The translations under genes and the position numbers were made by a program. This document shows positions 18,127 to 26,210 of a stretch of 45,095 nucleotides of DNA, in pieces. Below the pieces are notes generated by a model. That model had not been told where the DNA came from and did no database searches. It saw only the letters and a program-made list of their open reading frames with translations. Source of the DNA: Bacteroidales bacterium. Its GTDB lineage: Bacteria > Bacteroidota > Bacteroidia > Bacteroidales > WCHB1-69. The stretch covers positions 1 through 45,095 of the forward strand of contig JAEEQE010000023.1 in NCBI GenBank assembly GCA_016285145.1, read 5' to 3'. Every line of letters begins with the position of its first letter. The first letter of the stretch is position 1.

Positions 18127-18699
18127 ATGTCAAATAAATTCATGGATACAAGCCTGCTTGATCGGGCGATTGTTTTTGCGGTTAAGGCGCACCACAACAG
18201 TGAGCGGCGCGGCAAGGGCTTTCCGTATATCGTGCATCCGATGGAAGCCGTTGAGATAGTGGCTACCATCACGCCCGATCAGTGCCTTCTGGCTGCCGCG
18301 GCGCTGCATGACACCATTGAGGATACAGACGTGACGGTGGAGCAGATTCGTACGGAGTTCGGCGACCGTGTTGCGGACCTCGTGCAGGCCGAAAGCGACC
18401 AGTTTGTAGAAGGAGTGAGCGAAGCGGAGAGTTGGCATGATCGCAAACAGGCGGCAATCGACCGGCTGGCGGCTGCCCCGCACGACGCGAAGATCGTGGC
18501 GTTGGGCGACAAGCTGAGCAATATGCGGGCCATTTGGCGCGATTATCAGATTAAAGGCGATGAATTGTGGAAGATTTTTCATGTGACGGACAAAGCCTCG
18601 CATGAATGGCATTACCGCGGCCTGGCTGCATCGCTGAGAGAATTGGACGACACCTTTGCTTATAAAGAATATGTGCGGTTAATAGATGAGGTTTTTTAA
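18127..18699 (+). CDS. HD-domain (p)ppGpp hydrolase-like protein (small alarmone hydrolase)
   Basis: 190 residues forming a stand-alone HD domain of the SpoT/MESH1 type. Metal-binding and catalytic motifs are in place: HPMEAVEIV, ALHDTIEDT (the HD pair with EDT) and GDKLSNMRAI. Such enzymes remove the 3'-pyrophosphate from (p)ppGpp; related ones serve as antitoxins to toxSAS proteins. The N-terminal stretch DRAIVFAVKAHHNS is also typical of the family. It lies about 1 kb downstream of the synthetase-only gene, so synthesis and hydrolysis are encoded by separate proteins in one neighbourhood. It ends 10 bp before the start chosen for the symporter. Confidence 0.87.
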   Translation: MSNKFMDTSLLDRAIVFAVKAHHNSERRGKGFPYIVHPMEAVEIVATITPDQCLLAAAALHDTIEDTDVTVEQIRTEFGDRVADLVQAESDQFVEGVSEAESWHDRKQAAIDRLAAAPHDAKIVALGDKLSNMRAIWRDYQIKGDELWKIFHVTDKASHEWHYRGLAASLRELDDTFAYKEYVRLIDEVF

Positions 18700-18709
18700 A
18701 AATGAAAAT

Positions 18710-20353
18710 ATGAATCCTGCTTTTCACACTATTGACATTATAATTTTTGCAGCCTACCTTCTGTTGATTGTGGGGTTGGGCATCTGGATTTCCCATCGGA
18801 AGAAGAATAAAGAGAAAACCGCTGAGGATTATTTCCTGGCGGGCAAGTCGCTGCCGTGGTGGACGATAGGCGCGTCGTTGATTGCTGCCAACATCTCGGC
18901 GGAGCAGTTCATCGGCATGTCGGGTTCGGGCTTCGCGGGTGGTTTTGCCGTGGCCTCCTACGAGTTCATGGCCGCCCTCACCCTCATCATCGTGGCTAAA
19001 TTCTTCATGCCCGTATTTGTGAAACAGGGCATCTACACCATTCCCCAATTTGTGGAACAACGCTATTCCCGGAATCTCAAGACCATCCTCGCGGTGTTCT
19101 GGTTGGGGCTTTTCATCTTCGTGAACCTCACTTCTGTACTCTTTCTCGGTGCCAAGGCCATCGACACCATCATTGGGGTGGGGGATGGCACGCTGATTAT
19201 GCCCGCTATTATCGGATTGGGCCTCATCGCAGCCCTGTATTCCATCACCGGAGGTCTCTCTTCCGTGGCCTGGACCGACATCTTGCAGGTTTTTCTGCTT
19301 GTGCTGGGCGGTTTCATTACTACTGTGGTTGCTCTGCAAGTGATAAGTCCCGACGGGACTGTGACACAAGGTGTGCGCCATCTTACGGATGTGGCGGGAG
19401 ACCGTATGCATCTTATTCTGCCCAAAGACAACCCCGAATACCACAATCTGCCCGGCATTGCGATGCTGATTGGCGGGCTATGGGTGGCGAATCTGTATTA
19501 TTGGGGCTTCAATCAGTATATCATCCAACGTGCTTTTGCGGCCAAGTCGCTGCCCGAGGCGCAGAAAGGTCTGGCGTTCGCGGCGTTTCTCAAGCTGCTT
19601 ATTCCCTTCATCGTGGTCATCCCCGGCATTGTCGCCTATGTAATGTATACAGAAGGACATTTCGGCGCGGTGGAAGCTCTTACCAAGGCTAACGGCGCAC
19701 TTAACAACGACAACGCGTACCCGTGGCTCATCAGCACCTTTGTCCCTACTGGACTTAAGGGATTGGTCCTTGCTGCGTTAGCGGCGGCCATTGTCTCTTC
19801 GCTGGCCTCCATGCTCAACTCGGCATCCACCATTTACACTATGGATATCTACAAACCCTATATTGCCCCGACGGTGAAGGAGAAAACAGGAAAGGATGTG
19901 AGTTTGGTGCTGGTGGGACAAGTCTCTGCCGGCCTTTTCCTCATTATAGCCTGTCTCATAGCCCCGCTGCTCGGCAGTGTGGGCCAGATGTTCCAATACA
20001 TACAGGAGTACACCGGTTTGGTGAGTCCGGGCATCCTCGCTTTGTTTTTGTTGGGTTTGTTTTGGAAGAAAACCACCAACAAGGGCGCTATCACAGGTGT
20101 GGTGCTCTCGATTCCCATTGCGTTGGCACTCAAATTCTTACCTTTGGATATGCCGTTTATAGACCAGATGTTCTACACCTGTCTGCTCACCATGGCCATC
20201 ATTGTGATGGTGAGCTTGTGTACATGCGAGAAGGAGGACGATGCGCGTGCCATTTCCTTGAGCGCAGACATGTTCCAGACCAAGCGTGACTTCCACATTG
20301 CGGCATATGCGATATGTGTGTTGTTAGTGGTAATCTACGCAGTGTTTTGGTAG
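18710..20353 (+). CDS. Sodium/solute symporter (SSS family, SGLT-like)
   Basis: 547 residues and about 14 hydrophobic segments. It matches the sodium:solute symporter family: the YFLAGKSLPWWTIGASLIAANISAEQFIGMSGSGFAGG region after the first segment, GGLSSVAWTDILQ, and WGFNQYIIQRAFAAKS, where vSGLT has its sugar-gating tyrosine region. The C-terminal half carries SSLASMLNSASTIYTMDIYK, the Na+-site segment in SGLTs. The likely substrate is a sugar or similar solute, but neighbours give no catabolic clue. ATG 18710 was chosen over 18686, which would overlap the preceding gene by 14 bp and add only a charged octapeptide. It is probably read through from the hydrolase gene. Confidence 0.9.
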   Translation: MNPAFHTIDIIIFAAYLLLIVGLGIWISHRKKNKEKTAEDYFLAGKSLPWWTIGASLIAANISAEQFIGMSGSGFAGGFAVASYEFMAALTLIIVAKFFMPVFVKQGIYTIPQFVEQRYSRNLKTILAVFWLGLFIFVNLTSVLFLGAKAIDTIIGVGDGTLIMPAIIGLGLIAALYSITGGLSSVAWTDILQVFLLVLGGFITTVVALQVISPDGTVTQGVRHLTDVAGDRMHLILPKDNPEYHNLPGIAMLIGGLWVANLYYWGFNQYIIQRAFAAKSLPEAQKGLAFAAFLKLLIPFIVVIPGIVAYVMYTEGHFGAVEALTKANGALNNDNAYPWLISTFVPTGLKGLVLAALAAAIVSSLASMLNSASTIYTMDIYKPYIAPTVKEKTGKDVSLVLVGQVSAGLFLIIACLIAPLLGSVGQMFQYIQEYTGLVSPGILALFLLGLFWKKTTNKGAITGVVLSIPIALALKFLPLDMPFIDQMFYTCLLTMAIIVMVSLCTCEKEDDARAISLSADMFQTKRDFHIAAYAICVLLVVIYAVFW

Positions 20354-20362
20354 TATGAGAAG

Positions 20363-20396
20363 CCCTTTCTGGAACAGGGAAGGGTAATACGTTTTT
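20363..20396 (+). terminator. Possible terminator after the symporter gene
   Basis: CCCTTTCTG and CAGGGAAGGG (20363-20384) form an imperfect hairpin followed a few bases later by GTTTTT. It lies between two convergent genes. Confidence 0.45.
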
Positions 20397-20415
20397 AACA
20401 GATTATTCTGAAGAC

Positions 20416-21939
20416 CTACTCCTCAATAGAGAACTTGTTGAGGTAGAAGCCATTCTTGCTGAGGCCGGAGACATAGAAATTCTCATCATCGGCAAATTCG
20501 ATGCCGCGCATCACCTGATCGCCGTTGGGCAGGACGCGCTGCGTGATTTCCTGATCTGGTGTGAGGGTCATCAGCACACACTTGTCAGAGGTGTTCATCT
20601 TCAGTCCACCCATGTTGCACACGGTACCGTTGCCAGGGTAGGGGATGTTCTTCGAGTCATCGTTGAAGAGGAAATAGAGGTTGTTCTTATGCGTGAAGGC
20701 GGAGTAGGAGATGTTGTGCAGTTTCCAGTCTTCCGGAACGCGGGTGCCGGCGCCGATCTGCTGTTTCTCAATCATGGAGAAGGCGGAGGTTCCGTCGGCT
20801 TTCAGTGTGGCAATCAGAATGTTCTTGGTCAAAAGTTGATAGGTGGTTGAGTGGGTGTTCATATCATAGATCTCTTTGACGAAATGGTGCTCGCCACAGA
20901 GGGCAAGGCTGCCGTTCTCCAGCTCGAAAATGTCGTCCGCCGTGATGGAGTATTGTTGGTTTCCCAGTACGCGGGCCAGTCGGGCGGGAGCGTTCTTCTG
21001 CGCGTAGTTGCTGCTGAAGTCGAAACTCTTGGCCTCGGAGAATGTCTCGGATTTGGTGTCGAAACGGTAGAAGAAGTAGCCGTTCGATTGCGTCATGGTG
21101 TTCTGGTAGGTGTTGGTAAAGAAGCCGGCAATGACCAGATCGCCGCTGGAGAGCACCTTGCCTGTGAAGTTCTGCGGTTTGCCGAAAGTGGCGTCGGCGG
21201 TGAAGGTTTCCGAACCGCTGCTGTTGGTCTTGATGACCAGGAATTGAACGTCCGACACTTTGTTGCCCTTGACATTGCAGGTGTAGGCCGGCACGTAGAT
21301 GTTGCCGTCGTCGTCCACCGACAGGTTGCCCAGGGCGAACGTCTGTCCTTTGAATTGCGGCTTGACAGGCCCGTTCCACACGAACTCACCCTCGTCGTTG
21401 ATGACCACGGCGTGGAGGTTCTCCAACATGCTGTTCTTTCCGGTGACCATGATCATAGCGGCCATCAGCTTGCCGTTCGGGGATGTAGCCGTCTTGTAGG
21501 AGGGCCAGTAGTGGGCATTGGCTGTCGTGTTCACGGAGTTGATGTCCGTGACGGAAACAACTTGGTCCTTTTTGTCAAAGGCGGCGATGGAGAAGGTGAC
21601 CAGATCTCCTTTTTTGTTGACGCTGCGATAAAGGGCCACAATCTGGTCATCGGTGTTCAAAGCACCCAGCAAAGTGTGCATGCCGGACAAACTTACGGTG
21701 ACATCTTCGAATTTCATGGTGTTTTTGTCCACCACATAGAGGTGCTCGGTGTTGGTCTTGGATTTGGTGGGTACGCCCACGTAGAAATAGTTGTGGTCGG
21801 CGTCTTGTCCTACGGGCGTGCCCACAATGTTTGGGCGCATGATCCACATATTGGATATAGGCTTGGAAAGCATGGCCTTTTGTGCCTGAAGGTTAATAAT
21901 GGAAAGGAACAGACACAAGATGATAGCGATTTTTTTCAT
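20416..21939 (-). CDS. Secreted protein of unknown function, possibly beta-propeller-like
   Basis: 507 residues with a clear signal peptide (MKKIAIILCLFLSIINLQAQ, cleavage after AQA/Q). The mature part is a series of beta-rich segments in which phrases such as DDDGNIYV, DDENFYVSG and HKNNLYFLF recur, as in repeat-bladed proteins. I cannot assign a known domain and see no catalytic motif or sorting tail. It is convergent with the symporter and divergent from the subtilase. A TATCTTTG element lies 44 bp upstream. A periplasmic or outer-surface role is likely from the signal peptide only. Confidence 0.8.
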   Translation of the reverse strand: MKKIAIILCLFLSIINLQAQKAMLSKPISNMWIMRPNIVGTPVGQDADHNYFYVGVPTKSKTNTEHLYVVDKNTMKFEDVTVSLSGMHTLLGALNTDDQIVALYRSVNKKGDLVTFSIAAFDKKDQVVSVTDINSVNTTANAHYWPSYKTATSPNGKLMAAMIMVTGKNSMLENLHAVVINDEGEFVWNGPVKPQFKGQTFALGNLSVDDDGNIYVPAYTCNVKGNKVSDVQFLVIKTNSSGSETFTADATFGKPQNFTGKVLSSGDLVIAGFFTNTYQNTMTQSNGYFFYRFDTKSETFSEAKSFDFSSNYAQKNAPARLARVLGNQQYSITADDIFELENGSLALCGEHHFVKEIYDMNTHSTTYQLLTKNILIATLKADGTSAFSMIEKQQIGAGTRVPEDWKLHNISYSAFTHKNNLYFLFNDDSKNIPYPGNGTVCNMGGLKMNTSDKCVLMTLTPDQEITQRVLPNGDQVMRGIEFADDENFYVSGLSKNGFYLNKFSIEE

Positions 21940-21983
21940 AGATTTATTTTTATTAGTTTATTGATGATTTTCTAATTGGGGTG

Positions 21984-21991
21984 CAAAGATA
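21984..21991 (-). promoter_or_regulatory. -7 element (TATCTTTG) for the secreted protein gene
   Basis: CAAAGATA on the plus strand reads TATCTTTG on the minus strand, matching TAnnTTTG, 44 bp before the start at 21939. No matching -33 was found. Confidence 0.5.
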
Positions 21992-22093
21992 TGTTTTTCA
22001 TTTAGTAGGATGCTAAAATGCTGAATGGTTGCAGTATGTTTGTGTTTTTTTTTCTTATAAAAAACTACATGTCGTTTACAATAGAAAAAATGG

Positions 22094-22101
22094 TACTTTT
22101 G
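22094..22101 (+). promoter_or_regulatory. -7 element (TACTTTTG) for the subtilase gene
   Basis: TACTTTTG lies 13 bp before the ATG at 22115, implying a very short leader. The -33 region is weak. Confidence 0.55.
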
Positions 22102-22114
22102 CATTTTTAAAGAA

Positions 22115-23797
22115 ATGATGTTCCGACATATTCTATTTTCCTTCTTCTTGTTATTGATGATGGCCGTGCCTCAGTGCATTCAGGCCCAATCGCCCGCGAA
22201 ATACTGGATCCGTTTCAAGGATAAGGCGGGGACACCATATTCCGTACAATATCCTGAGGAATTTCTCTCTCCGCGTGCGATAGAGTTCCGCCAGAAGCAT
22301 GGGATTGCCATCGATGAGACGGATCTGCCGGTGAATCCGGATTACATACGTCAGGTACTCGCCACCGACAGTGCCAACCGTCTGTGTGTGCAATCGCGGT
22401 GGCTGAACGCCGTAACCGTGTATGTGGAAAATCCTCAAGCGGTTATGTCGATTTCGGAGTTGCCGTTTGTAGTGGAGATGGAACGTACTATATGTATGTC
22501 GCAGCCAGAGGTTGACACGCTGCCGGCGGTACGCTACTCATCTAAGTCAAAACCCAGTTGCCATTATTATTCGGATGTGCGTCATCATAAGGATTTCGAC
22601 TATGGCAAATCCGACGGGCAGATCCGGATGAACAATGTACATTGGCTACATCGGATGGGATTCCGTGGGGAGGATATGCAGATGATGGTGCTGGATGGCG
22701 GCTTCCGCAATGCCGACACGTTGGGGGTTTTCAAGCGTTTGCGTAAAGATCACCGCCTGTTGGGCGCATGCAATATGGTGAAGGCCTCGGACAACATGTT
22801 CCGCACGGCCACGCATGGCACAACGGTGCTCTCGTGCATTGCCTCATACAAGCCCGGTGTGCTGGTGGGTACTGCTCCGATGGCTCAGTTCTACTTGTGC
22901 CAGACGGAAGACGGCCGTACAGAGAACAAGATTGAGGAAGACAATTGGGTGGCCGGCATCGAATTAGCAGACAGTTTGGGGTGTCAGGTGCTGAATTCCT
23001 CCCTGGGCTATACGAAGTTTGACGATTCCACCCAGCTGCGCACATACGAAGATATGAACGGCATGGTGAGTCGTGCTTCGATGGCGGCCACCATGGCTGT
23101 GTCGAAAGGCATGATTGTGTGCAACAGCGCGGGCAACGAAGGCTCCAAGGACTGGAAACATATTGGTGCTCCAGCGGATGCGAACGGCATCCTGACTGTC
23201 GGGGCGGTGGATTTCAATGGCAGCTATGCCTTTTTCAGCTCTGTAGGTCCGGCAGCGGATGGACGTGTGAAACCGGACGTGTGCGCCGTGGGCTTCGGCA
23301 CGTGGACGGCCAATGCCGGCGGTCGCGTCAACAAGTCCAGCGGCACCTCGTTTTCATCGCCGCTGATGGCGGGCATGGTGACCTGTCTGTGGCAGGCCTT
23401 CCCCGACAAGTCCAACGTGGAAATCATGGAGGCGGTGCGCATGAGCGGCAGCCTGTACGACAAGCCTGATGAAAAGATGGGCTATGGAATCCCGGATTTC
23501 CTGAAAGCGTACAATACTCTTCGCCAGCCAGCTCCCAATAGCAATATCATTTTCGACACCTTTGTGGCGAACGAAAATGTGATTACACTGCACATTGAAG
23601 CCGAGAGCAAGCCGTATGTTGCTCTGCCGAAGCCTGTCGCTCAAAAGACTCATTCTCCTCTGATTGTGTATGAGAATGGTCTTTACCATGTTACCGTTGA
23701 GTTGCCTCCATTGCCGAAGTCCAAGCGTTTCCGTGTAATGGATTTGGCGGTTCAGATCGAAAATGAAATGTATTTTTATACTATTGCACAAGAATGA
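22115..23797 (+). CDS. Secreted subtilisin-like serine protease (S8 family)
   Basis: 560 residues. A signal peptide (to about residue 24, ending in QA/Q) is followed by a propeptide-like region (about 25-150). The S8 catalytic domain has Asp194 in VLDGGF, His234 in THGT and Ser412 in GTSFSSP, plus the oxyanion-hole Asn in SAGNEG. All triad residues are present, although Asp is followed by Gly-Gly rather than the common Ser/Thr-Gly. The C-terminal 100 residues are beta-rich and lack a T9SS sorting tail, so it may stay in the periplasm or be exported otherwise. ATG 22115 was chosen; ATG 22118 is equivalent. The tiny lipoprotein gene follows within 10 bp. Confidence 0.93.
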   Translation: MMFRHILFSFFLLLMMAVPQCIQAQSPAKYWIRFKDKAGTPYSVQYPEEFLSPRAIEFRQKHGIAIDETDLPVNPDYIRQVLATDSANRLCVQSRWLNAVTVYVENPQAVMSISELPFVVEMERTICMSQPEVDTLPAVRYSSKSKPSCHYYSDVRHHKDFDYGKSDGQIRMNNVHWLHRMGFRGEDMQMMVLDGGFRNADTLGVFKRLRKDHRLLGACNMVKASDNMFRTATHGTTVLSCIASYKPGVLVGTAPMAQFYLCQTEDGRTENKIEEDNWVAGIELADSLGCQVLNSSLGYTKFDDSTQLRTYEDMNGMVSRASMAATMAVSKGMIVCNSAGNEGSKDWKHIGAPADANGILTVGAVDFNGSYAFFSSVGPAADGRVKPDVCAVGFGTWTANAGGRVNKSSGTSFSSPLMAGMVTCLWQAFPDKSNVEIMEAVRMSGSLYDKPDEKMGYGIPDFLKAYNTLRQPAPNSNIIFDTFVANENVITLHIEAESKPYVALPKPVAQKTHSPLIVYENGLYHVTVELPPLPKSKRFRVMDLAVQIENEMYFYTIAQE

Positions 23798-23804
23798 CAC
23801 AATT

Positions 23805-24038
23805 ATGGAAACATCCAACAATAGGATAACCCCAACAATGATTCTCATCTTTGTCCTGATGGTTTTCGGGATAATGTCGCTTTCGTCCTGCACTGCATTG
23901 GACCGTTGGCTTTTCCGCGCCTCCGATTATTCCGTTTTCCCGTCTAAAAATGAGGATGACAGTCTGATTCAGGAGTGGGATTTGTATTGGGATGATCTGG
24001 ATTACGACATCTGGTATGATGAGAATGAATACGAATAG
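23805..24038 (+). CDS. Small acidic lipoprotein
   Basis: 77 residues. A hydrophobic N-terminus (ITPTMILIFVLMVFGIMS) leads to the lipobox LSSC, so Cys would be lipidated. The C-terminal 30 residues are strongly acidic and rich in Trp/Tyr (DDLDYDIWYDENEYE). I know no family for it. The frame is open back to 23763, inside the subtilase gene, but the ATG at 23805 places the signal sequence correctly. Starting 8 bp after the protease stop, it is likely co-transcribed and could be an accessory or membrane partner of the protease; that is inference. Confidence 0.7.
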   Translation: METSNNRITPTMILIFVLMVFGIMSLSSCTALDRWLFRASDYSVFPSKNEDDSLIQEWDLYWDDLDYDIWYDENEYE

Positions 24039-24040
24039 GG

Positions 24041-24131
24041 GAGAGTTTAGGGTTTAGAGTTGAGAGAATGTGATGGATTGATGAAGAGAAGAGTTAAGAA
24101 ATTCGATTTGCGGTTTGCGATTTGCGATTGA
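24041..24131. repeat. Second patch of 7-bp tandem repeats
   Basis: GTTTAGG/GTTTAGA/GTTGAGA phrases begin at about 24045, followed by CGATTTG, CGGTTTG, CGATTTG and CGATTGA at 24104-24131. The first phrase resembles the array at 17974-17994. Confidence 0.75.
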
Positions 24132-24787
24132 TTGAAAAGAAAAACAATCAGGTTAAAAATGCTTAAAATAGACACCAACAGTTGGTATCAATGCCCCGAT
24201 GGAATAAAGCCACAAATCATTAAGAATTTGAGACCAGCTTTGTTTTCCCATTCCCAAAAAATCACAATAATGGAACGGCAGTATTAGAAGCAGCAAATAT
24301 GCAATAAACACACCGATGAGTACAAACATTTTTTTTGCTTTACTTTGGTGAAGCCCTTTTTTTTCTCCTTCTCCCATTTTTCAATTCGTTATTTGTCGTC
24401 AATATTCCAGAATATGCACCTAAACCTATACCAAGATTAATTTATTTTCGAAATCATCATCTAAATTCTATTTTACAATTCCGCCAGTATGACGTCGGCT
24501 CATCGATATTCCTTTGCAAGGGCAAAAATACAAAATATTCGAAATCTGCTCGTAACAGGGAACACCTTTTCGGATGGTTTTGTTTGCTTCCGTCACAGGT
24601 TGTCATTTCCCTTTCGCGGCGTGCACACCTTTTCTCCGTGGCACGCGCCTGCCGCGCCGCGATAATACATGAACACGCACAATTTCTACAGATATGCAAC
24701 GCCTAACGGCGTTAGAGGTGAGGAAAAAGAACAGAGACCATAGAACATAGAACTGGGAACATAAAACCGAAAACGCAAATCGCAAAC
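24113..24787. repeat. 14-bp inverted repeats flanking a 0.65-kb segment
   Basis: GTTTGCGATTTGCG at 24113-24126 recurs as its exact reverse complement at 24774-24787. The pair brackets the small membrane protein gene and the gene-poor stretch next to it. Confidence 0.65.
24153..24377 (-). CDS. Small two-segment membrane protein of unknown function
   Basis: 74 residues: a lysine-rich N-terminus (GEKKGLHQSKAKK), one strong membrane segment (about 17-35) and a weaker second one (about 52-72). I recognise no family. The base composition is A+T-rich compared with flanking genes. A TATTTTTG element lies about 145 bp upstream on the minus strand. It sits inside a segment bounded by 14-bp inverted repeats. 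Coding status is supported by length, membrane topology and start context only. Confidence 0.5.
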   Translation of the reverse strand: MGEGEKKGLHQSKAKKMFVLIGVFIAYLLLLILPFHYCDFLGMGKQSWSQILNDLWLYSIGALIPTVGVYFKHF

Positions 24788-24797
24788 TCCTCCTTGA
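24378..24797. other. Gene-poor stretch
   Basis: About 420 bp with no convincing gene on either strand. It holds a minus-strand TATTTTTG promoter-like element (24523-24530), a locally G+C-rich patch at about 24615-24665, a short hairpin AACGCC-TAAC-GGCGTT at 24698-24713, and the right-hand copy of the 14-bp inverted repeat. ORFs of 60-123 codons here have no recognisable features. Confidence 0.6.
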
Positions 24798-26204
24798 TTA
24801 CGGCACTAAGCCGAGCTGGCGGATGTAAACCTCGATTTCGTTGACGAGAATGTTTTTCCGGATAACCCGTTTGTCCTTGTCTAACAGATACATATACGGG
24901 ATAGTCCGCGTTTCGTACAGGTCCTGGTTCTCGATGGACTGGTCGAAGTTCCAACCGTGCAGATAGTTGGCGGCGGCTTCGGATTGCAGATAGTGATTCC
25001 AAAGTGCGCGGTCATTTTCCAAATAGATGGTGAGGACCTTCAGCCTGCCGCTTGCGATGGCTGCGTCCAAAACGGCGAATTGTTTCATGCGGCGGCGCAC
25101 TTCCCGGCAGGTGCTGCACGACGGGTTGTGCAGGAACAGCAGCATATACTCGCAGTGTGTCTCATATAAGCTCGTGGTGTCGCCTTGGGGGGTAAGATAG
25201 CGGAAATTGGCCGCCTGCGTGCCGTCCACATTCTTGTTGATGGTCTTCAGCTCGTGCTCGTAGTAGGTCTTGCGCACCTGCTCAAGGTCGGGACGGGTGC
25301 GGAGGATGTGCTGCAGCATCTTGATGTAGGTGTGCTCCACCTTGTAGTCCGACATGTAGAATCCGAGGTCGCGCTCCAGTCGGTCGAAGAACAGCAGATG
25401 CGATTCGGGGTTGACTTGTGCCTTTTCAAGCGCCTTCACGACGAAAGTGTCCAGCTCGGGCCGGTCCCATTGATAGACCAACTCGCGGCAGTAGTATGAA
25501 AGCTTGTCCTCAGCCATGGGCGAGTTGAAGATGCGTGGGTCGTTCCACGGGAAGTTGTCGAAATAGTGCTCCATGACGAAGGCCTGGATCATGGGTGGAT
25601 TGCCGTAGAAAGACGGCGGAAGTTCCGGCATCGCGCGGTTCAGTTGGACGATGGAGGCTAACAGCGATTTAGGATTTTGTTCGCAAATCTGTTTGATGTA
25701 CAGTTCGCGGGCCTGCTGGATGCGTTGCGCGCGGACGGTCAAAGAGTCCACGATGCTGCGTAGCATGTATTGCGGAAGTTTCTGCGCATCCCGAAACTCC
25801 TTGTCTAACGCCGCCAACTGTTGGTCAAACGACTTCATCATCCGGTTGTATTCCTGATATTGTGTGTTTTCGGGACTCTTGGAAAATACTAATCCTGTGT
25901 CGCACAATGTGATATACATCTGCTGCTTGCTGGAGGAAAGTAGGATGACTCCTCGGTGTGTGGTGTCGGTTGTGATCCAATATACACCGGGCTTGAGGGC
26001 GCTCTTTTCCTTAAATTGGACCTCGTTCTGATATGGACGCACCAGGTGAGTCCCGGATTTCTTCTTCCAATTGAAACTTTGAATCCGCACGGAATCGCAG
26101 GTGATGCCTGCCAGTTTGATTCGGATATCCATCTGGGCGAAAACGGGTTGCCCGATCAGGATACAGCATAAGATGATGGGTGTTAAAAAGATGTGTTTGC
26201 GCAT
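24798..26204 (-). CDS. Secreted thioredoxin-fold (TlpA-like) protein, copy A
   Basis: 468 residues with a signal peptide (to about residue 23, VFAQ). An N-terminal beta-rich domain resembling DUF4369-type modules (about 25-110) precedes a helical middle (about 110-310, DUF5106-like). The C-terminal thioredoxin-like domain has the active-site-type motif CSTC (about residue 362) and a TIPYMYLLDKD segment with the expected cis-proline. It is the same length as the upstream gene and clearly paralogous, e.g. FDNFPW-DPRIFN and NYLHGWNFDQSI. It starts 6 bp after that gene's stop, so the two form a duplicated pair in one transcript. A periplasmic disulfide reductase or peroxidase-like role is plausible. 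Confidence 0.85.
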   Translation of the reverse strand: MRKHIFLTPIILCCILIGQPVFAQMDIRIKLAGITCDSVRIQSFNWKKKSGTHLVRPYQNEVQFKEKSALKPGVYWITTDTTHRGVILLSSSKQQMYITLCDTGLVFSKSPENTQYQEYNRMMKSFDQQLAALDKEFRDAQKLPQYMLRSIVDSLTVRAQRIQQARELYIKQICEQNPKSLLASIVQLNRAMPELPPSFYGNPPMIQAFVMEHYFDNFPWNDPRIFNSPMAEDKLSYYCRELVYQWDRPELDTFVVKALEKAQVNPESHLLFFDRLERDLGFYMSDYKVEHTYIKMLQHILRTRPDLEQVRKTYYEHELKTINKNVDGTQAANFRYLTPQGDTTSLYETHCEYMLLFLHNPSCSTCREVRRRMKQFAVLDAAIASGRLKVLTIYLENDRALWNHYLQSEAAANYLHGWNFDQSIENQDLYETRTIPYMYLLDKDKRVIRKNILVNEIEVYIRQLGLVP

Positions 26205-26210
26205 GGCGGA

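Noticed and set aside
20851-21975. A 374-codon plus-strand ORF opposite the secreted protein gene.
   Set aside because: The minus-strand frame has a proper signal peptide and upstream -7 element; the plus-strand frame is Gly/Val/His-rich with no recognisable domain.
24378-24797. A degraded gene between the small membrane protein and the thioredoxin-fold gene.
   Set aside because: No frame shows recognisable motifs, so it is reported only as a gene-poor stretch.
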